From JAMHZE01 sp964424715 (GTDB lineage Bacteria > Pseudomonadota > Alphaproteobacteria > Rickettsiales > UBA8987), in contig CAYRJW010000059.1 of NCBI GenBank assembly GCA_964424715.1, positions 1 to 10,576 on the forward strand: a stretch of DNA of 10,576 nucleotides, given 5' to 3'. Under the pieces are notes generated by a model, which was given only the letters and a program-made list of their open reading frames with translations, made no database searches and was not told the DNA's origin. Numbering within the stretch: position 1 is the first letter of the stretch; each line of letters begins with the position of its first letter. Of this stretch, positions 6,426-10,576 are shown one piece after another. The translations under genes were made by a program, and so were the position numbers.

Positions 6426-6453
6426 TTGATTAATGCTGCAATACGCTTATTAA
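6426..6453 (+). promoter_or_regulatory. Weak candidate promoter of carB-greA
   Basis: TTGATT (6426-6431) and TATTAA (6448-6453), 16 bases apart, each match four of six consensus positions. ATGCT occurs twice at an 11-base interval here (6422 and 6433). The region is AT-rich, so chance matches are likely. Nothing else recognisable lies between 6357 and 6480. Confidence 0.3.
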
Positions 6454-6480
6454 TTTCAACAATTTGCCTGATGCAAAGTT

Positions 6481-6485
6481 GGGAG
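6481..6485 (+). promoter_or_regulatory. Shine-Dalgarno site of carB
   Basis: GGGAG lies nine bases before the ATG at 6495. It is one of only two clear Shine-Dalgarno sites in the window, in contrast to the leaderless-type starts of ftsK, amgK and ftsB. Confidence 0.65.
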
Positions 6486-6494
6486 TTTTAAAGC

Positions 6495-9400
6495 ATGCCT
6501 AAAAGAACGGATATAAAATCAATATTGATAATCGGTGCCGGCCCTATCGTTATCGGGCAGGCTTGTGAGTTTGATTACTCAGGAACGCAGGCGTGTAAAG
6601 CGCTGAAAGAGGAAGGTTATAAGGTCATCCTTATAAACTCCAACCCCGCCACGATCATGACAGACCCTAACGTTGCGGATAAGACCTATATAGAACCCAT
6701 CACCCCGGAATTCATCGAAAAGATAATCGCCAAAGAAAGGCCGGATGCCATTTTACCTACTATGGGCGGGCAGACGGCGCTTAATGCAACGCTTGCCGTA
6801 CATAAACTCGGCATACTGGAAAAATATAATGTAAAACTCATCGGCGCGCAGCCGGAAGCCATTGAGAAGGCCGAGAACCGTAAGTTATTCAACGAAGCCA
6901 TGGCCAAAATTGGTCTGGAAGTTCCAAGGAATGCTATCGTAAATAACTGGGAAGAAGCGAAAGAAGCCCTTAAAACCATTGGTTTACCGGCGATAATCCG
7001 CCCTTCATTCACGCTTGGCGGCTCCGGCGGCGGCGTTGCTAATACTGAAATAGAATATGAGAAGATAGTTAAGAACGGCCTGCATGAAAGCCCTACCAAT
7101 CAGGTTCTGGTCGATGAAAGCCTACTTGGCTGGAAAGAATTCGAGATGGAAGTTATCCGCGACAAGGCCGATAACTGCATCATCGTCTGCTCTATCGAAA
7201 ATGTTGACCCTATGGGCGTGCATACCGGCGATTCCATCACCGTGGCCCCTGCCCTTACGCTTACCGACAAAGAATACCAGAGAATGCGCGACTACTCCTG
7301 CGCGGTTCTGCGCGAGATAGGCGTTGAAACAGGCGGCAGTAATGTGCAGTTCGGCGTTGACCCGAAGACCGGCAGAATTGTCGTGATAGAGATGAACCCA
7401 CGCGTTTCCCGCTCCTCCGCACTTGCATCTAAAGCCACCGGCTTCCCTATCGCCAAAGTTGCGGCAAAACTTGCGGTTGGTTACACACTTGATGAAATTG
7501 TGAATGACTGTACAAAAGTAACCCCGGCATCATTCGAGCCTACTATTGATTATGTCGTTATAAAAATCCCAAGATTCACGTTTGAGAAATTCTCCTCCGA
7601 GAACCAGATATTAGGTTCCGCGATGAAATCAGTCGGCGAAGCAATGGCTATCGGCGGCAATTTCTCCGAAGCATTACAAAAAGCCCTACGTAGCCTTGAA
7701 ACAGGTCTGTGCGGTCTCAACGAGAAAGAAGGCGAAAAAAATCTTAAAAAACAACTTTCAAAACGCACACCAAAAAGAATCCTTTATATTGCACAGGCTT
7801 TCCGCGAAGGCATGAGCATGAAAGAAGTTGCAAAACTGACAGAATGGGATCCGTGGTTCCTTTCCCAGATAAAAAATATCGTTGATACCGAAGCCAAAAT
7901 AAAAGCCGGCGAAATAAATTTAAATGATAAGCAGGAATTACTGAATCTTAAAAAACTTGGCTTTGCCGATAAGCGCATTGCACAGCTTACCCTGCAAGGC
8001 GAGGATGAAGTTCGCGCTGCCCGCCATAAGCTTGGGGTTCGCCCGGTATATAAACGCGTTGATACCTGCGCGGCTGAGTTTGAAAGCCAGACGCCTTACA
8101 TGTATTCCACCTATCGCGATGAATCCTACAAATTCGCGAATGGCAAATTATCCCCGGTGATAAACTGCGAATCTAACGTTTCCGATAAGAACAAAGCCAT
8201 AATCCTAGGCTCCGGCCCGAACCGTATCGGACAGGGTATAGAGTTCGATTATACCTGTGTTCACGCCTGCTTCGCGCTGCAGGAGCGGAACATTGAAACA
8301 ATAATGGTAAACTGCAACCCTGAAACCGTTTCCACCGATTATGATACTTCCGACAGATTATATTTCGAGCCTCTCACTACCGAAGATGTTCTTGAAATAG
8401 TTAATGTTGAACAGCAGAAAGGTAAACTCCTTGGCCTGAATGTTCAGTTCGGCGGCCAGACCCCGCTTAAACTTGCTGAATCGCTGGAAGCGGCTGATGT
8501 TCCTCTACTTGGAACTTCTAACAAAGCGATACAACTTGCCGAAGACCGTGAGAAATTTAAAGAATTCATACAAAAACTTGATCTAAAACAGCCAAAGAAT
8601 GATCTGTGCTTCAGCGCTGAGGACCTTGTTGAAAAAGCCAAAGCAGTCGGATTACCGGTTGTGGTACGTCCTAGCTTCGTGCTTGGCGGTAGGTCTATGC
8701 GCGTGGTAAAAAACACTTTCGGCCTGCGCAGGTATCTTAAAGATTTCCCTGAATGTTTTGAAGGCGGCCCGCTATTGCTGGATTCCTTCCTTAAGAACGC
8801 TATCGAGGTTGATGTTGATGCTGTCTGTGACGGCACAGATGTTTATATCGCAGGCGTGATGGAACATATCGAGGAAGCCGGCATCCACTCCGGCGATTCC
8901 GCATGCTCGATACCGCCATATTCCCTAAGCAAAGATATCGTTGAAAAACTAAAAGAACAAAGCCGCAAAATAGCACTCGCCCTGCATGTGAATGGCCTGA
9001 TAAACATTCAATACGCAATAGCAGATGGCGAGATATATATCCTTGAGGTCAACCCACGCGCAAGCCGTACCGTACCTTTCGTGGCGAAAGCAACCGGCAT
9101 ACCTGTTGCAAAAATTGCTTCATTAGTAATGGCCGGTGAACAGCTTAAAGACCTGATGAACATCAAGGAAACCGAAGATAAAATAACTAACCTGAAACAT
9201 TTCGCAGTTAAGGAAGTTGTATTCCCATTCAATAAATTCTCTCTTTCCGATATCGTGCTTGGCCCTGAAATGAAATCTACCGGGGAAGCGATGGGTATCG
9301 ATAAAACCTTCTCGCTTGCCTTCGCAAAAGCGCAGATGGGCTGTAACAACGCCCTACCGAGAAAAGGAACCATCTTTATTTCCGTAAAGGACTCCGATAA

Positions 9401-9758
9401 AAAGACCATCCTGCCACTGGCAAGAACACTTAATGAAACAGGCTTCAAACTTGTTTCCACCAAAGGCACAGCAAAATTCCTGAACGAGAATGGCATAGCA
9501 GTATCAGAGATAAACAAAGTGATGGAAGGTAGCCCGCATATCGTTGATGCCATAGTCGGTGGCAACGTGCAGCTTATCATCAACACTACCGAAGGCGAAA
9601 AATCCCTACGTGATTCCTTCAGCATCCGCCGTGCCGCGATAATGTACAAGATACCCCACACCACCACCGCCACCGGCGCCCGCGAGATAGTCGGCGCACT
9701 CAAAGCGATGAAGGAAAAAGAAAATCTTGAGGTTACGCCGATTCAAAGTTATGTTTAA
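6495..9758 (+). CDS. carB: Carbamoyl-phosphate synthase large subunit CarB
   Basis: CarB makes carbamoyl phosphate from bicarbonate, ammonia (channelled from the CarA glutaminase) and two ATP, feeding pyrimidine and arginine synthesis in the cytosol. The 1087-residue protein is full length (E. coli: 1073). Its two homologous halves each start with a GxGP(N/I)xIGQ-type motif: IGAGPIVIGQ (13-22) and LGSGPNRIGQ (571-580). The first ATP-grasp domain has RPSFTLGGSGGG (169-180) and IEMNPRVSRSSALASKATG (298-316). The second has RPSFVLGGRSM (725-735) and LEVNPRASRTVPFVAKATG (850-868). An oligomerisation region lies between, at roughly 400-555. The C-terminal MGS-like allosteric domain (about 945-1087) contains STKGTAKFL (988-996) and PHTTTATGA (1054-1062), where UMP or IMP bind in the E. 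coli enzyme. No carA lies immediately upstream, so the small subunit must be encoded elsewhere. greA follows after 22 bases. Confidence 0.98.
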   Translation: MPKRTDIKSILIIGAGPIVIGQACEFDYSGTQACKALKEEGYKVILINSNPATIMTDPNVADKTYIEPITPEFIEKIIAKERPDAILPTMGGQTALNATLAVHKLGILEKYNVKLIGAQPEAIEKAENRKLFNEAMAKIGLEVPRNAIVNNWEEAKEALKTIGLPAIIRPSFTLGGSGGGVANTEIEYEKIVKNGLHESPTNQVLVDESLLGWKEFEMEVIRDKADNCIIVCSIENVDPMGVHTGDSITVAPALTLTDKEYQRMRDYSCAVLREIGVETGGSNVQFGVDPKTGRIVVIEMNPRVSRSSALASKATGFPIAKVAAKLAVGYTLDEIVNDCTKVTPASFEPTIDYVVIKIPRFTFEKFSSENQILGSAMKSVGEAMAIGGNFSEALQKALRSLETGLCGLNEKEGEKNLKKQLSKRTPKRILYIAQAFREGMSMKEVAKLTEWDPWFLSQIKNIVDTEAKIKAGEINLNDKQELLNLKKLGFADKRIAQLTLQGEDEVRAARHKLGVRPVYKRVDTCAAEFESQTPYMYSTYRDESYKFANGKLSPVINCESNVSDKNKAIILGSGPNRIGQGIEFDYTCVHACFALQERNIETIMVNCNPETVSTDYDTSDRLYFEPLTTEDVLEIVNVEQQKGKLLGLNVQFGGQTPLKLAESLEAADVPLLGTSNKAIQLAEDREKFKEFIQKLDLKQPKNDLCFSAEDLVEKAKAVGLPVVVRPSFVLGGRSMRVVKNTFGLRRYLKDFPECFEGGPLLLDSFLKNAIEVDVDAVCDGTDVYIAGVMEHIEEAGIHSGDSACSIPPYSLSKDIVEKLKEQSRKIALALHVNGLINIQYAIADGEIYILEVNPRASRTVPFVAKATGIPVAKIASLVMAGEQLKDLMNIKETEDKITNLKHFAVKEVVFPFNKFSLSDIVLGPEMKSTGEAMGIDKTFSLAFAKAQMGCNNALPRKGTIFISVKDSDKKTILPLARTLNETGFKLVSTKGTAKFLNENGIAVSEINKVMEGSPHIVDAIVGGNVQLIINTTEGEKSLRDSFSIRRAAIMYKIPHTTTATGAREIVGALKAMKEKENLEVTPIQSYV

Positions 9759-9780
9759 GCACAGAAATTAATATTATTTT

Positions 9781-10254
9781 ATGGCCAAATTCCCTATCAC
9801 AAAACAAGGCTACGAAGCTTTGGAAGCCGAACATAAACGCCTTAAATCGGTCGATCGCCCTGCTATAATTGAGCAGATCGCCATTGCCCGCGATCATGGC
9901 GACCTGAAAGAGAATGCCGAATATCACGCCGCGCGTGAGAAACAAAGCTTCATCGAAGGCCGCATCCAAACGCTGGATGGCTATATCGTGAATGCCGAAA
10001 TAGTCGATGTTCCAAAATTAACAGGCAAAAAAATATTATTCGGCGCTACCGTAGAAATGGCAGATTGCAACACCGATGAAGAAAAGAATTACCAGATAGT
10101 CGGCGAATATGAATCTGACATCACCAAAAATAAAATTTCCATCTCCTCCCCCATCGCCCGCGCCCTAATAGGCAAGGAAGAAGGCGATGTTATCAAGGTA
10201 ACAACACCGGGTGGCGTTAAGGAATATGAGATTTTAAAAGTTAGTTTTAAGTAA
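9781..10254 (+). CDS. greA: Transcription elongation factor GreA
   Basis: GreA enters the secondary channel of backtracked RNA polymerase and stimulates cleavage of the displaced RNA 3' end. The 157-residue protein has the family's usual length. The N-terminal coiled-coil hairpin (about 10-75) has at its tip the conserved DHGDLKENAEY (38-48), with the acidic D41 and E44 that help hold the catalytic metal. A C-terminal FKBP-like domain (about 82-157) includes the SPIARALIGKEEGD stretch and a final YEILKV strand. It starts 22 bases after carB with no Shine-Dalgarno sequence in the AT-rich gap. It is probably translated from the carB transcript, and a carB-greA order is common in alphaproteobacteria. 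Confidence 0.97.
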   Translation: MAKFPITKQGYEALEAEHKRLKSVDRPAIIEQIAIARDHGDLKENAEYHAAREKQSFIEGRIQTLDGYIVNAEIVDVPKLTGKKILFGATVEMADCNTDEEKNYQIVGEYESDITKNKISISSPIARALIGKEEGDVIKVTTPGGVKEYEILKVSFK

Positions 10255-10265
10255 GTATATTTTCT

Positions 10266-10353
10266 TCATTGCGAGGAGGCATCGCCGACGAAGCAATCCA
10301 TCCGCCCGCGATTACAGATGGATTGCCGCGCTCCCTATAGCCGCTCGCAATGA
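10266..10353. repeat. Composite inverted repeat between convergent genes
   Basis: TCATTGCGAG (10266-10275) is the exact reverse complement of CTCGCAATGA (10344-10353). An inner pair, GCAATCCATC (10293-10302) and GATGGATTGC (10317-10326), is also exact. The whole could fold into a long interrupted hairpin. It resembles a repeat type, with CATTGCGAGGAG near one end and AAGCAATCC inside, that I recall as common in intergenic regions of many proteobacterial genomes. It fills most of the gap between greA and the minus-strand gene at 10364. No T-tract follows on the plus strand. It may stall transcription from either side. Confidence 0.85.
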
Positions 10354-10363
10354 CGAGGATTTA

Positions 10364-10576
10364 TTACTTCTTTTCAACCAACCGAAGAGAACCAAACAAC
10401 CCATCAACCTCATCCTCAGGACCGGCAGTAAAATACAGGGCGTTCTTATCACCTAAGCTTTCACCATTACCGAATATCAGGCCCCAGATCTGTTTTATCT
10501 CAACAGCTTTGCCCGCCTCATCGCGAATATTATCAACGAAGTTACGGGTCTGCGGATCATAAGCAGAGATGGAACC
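10364..10576 (-). CDS. TIGR03118-family protein, C-terminal fragment
   Basis: Only the last 70 codons are present; the 5' part lies beyond the window. The visible end contains IWGLIFGNG (30-38 of the fragment), then NALYFTAGPEDEVDGLFGSL (45-64) and a basic tail, VEKK. This closely follows the C-terminal signature of the TIGR03118 family, large proteins of unknown function that I infer to be secreted or beta-propeller-like. Frame continuity is good, since 213 bases give exactly 70 codons plus TAA, with a second in-frame TAA immediately after. The repeat at 10266-10353 lies just downstream. I know of no established biochemical role for the family. Confidence 0.8.
   Translation of the reverse strand, partial: GSISAYDPQTRNFVDNIRDEAGKAVEIKQIWGLIFGNGESLGDKNALYFTAGPEDEVDGLFGSLRLVEKK

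Noticed and set aside
9008..9703. Open frame of 231 codons antisense to carB
   Set aside because: It lies wholly within carB, has no ribosome binding site or recognisable domain, and mirrors carB codon structure. It is a shadow of the real gene.

Overview
The window reads as ordinary chromosome from an alphaproteobacterium of moderate to low GC. The main pointers are an alphaproteobacterial-style AmgK kinase (LRDYHADN catalytic loop) paired with MurU, an FtsB-type protein carrying the GQNG motif after its membrane helix, and a carB-greA pair. The assignment rests on protein character and gene order, not on a search. Coding density is high. No tRNA, rRNA, CRISPR array, insertion sequence or transposase was seen.

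Layout from left to right. A sodium-dependent bicarbonate transporter-family permease (62-1042, +) converges on ftsK (1196-3466, -), with a hairpin/T-tract terminator between them. ftsK diverges from a two-gene peptidoglycan-recycling operon, amgK-murU (3635-5323, +), which ends in a second terminator built from the same hairpin sequence in the opposite orientation. A monocistronic ftsB-like gene follows (5490-5816, +). Next is an orphan gene on the opposite strand (5847-6326, -) whose protein resembles the C-terminal part of a phage tail or fibre protein. Then come carB (6495-9758, +) and greA (9781-10254, +), apparently co-transcribed. The right edge holds the last 70 codons of a TIGR03118-family protein (10364-10576, -), separated from greA by a composite inverted repeat.

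Functionally this is mostly cell-envelope and division housekeeping (FtsK, FtsB, AmgK-MurU), plus pyrimidine/arginine precursor synthesis (CarB), transcript-elongation rescue (GreA) and inorganic-carbon uptake. AmgK and MurU together convert recycled MurNAc to UDP-MurNAc, bypassing the fosfomycin-sensitive start of de novo synthesis.

I do not see a clearly new multi-gene system. The best leads are the orphan tail-like gene between housekeeping genes, three promoters placed so that ftsK, amgK and ftsB would be leaderless or nearly so, a hairpin repeat reused as a terminator at two loci, two further intergenic palindromic repeats, and a potentially switchable leader before the bicarbonate-transporter gene.
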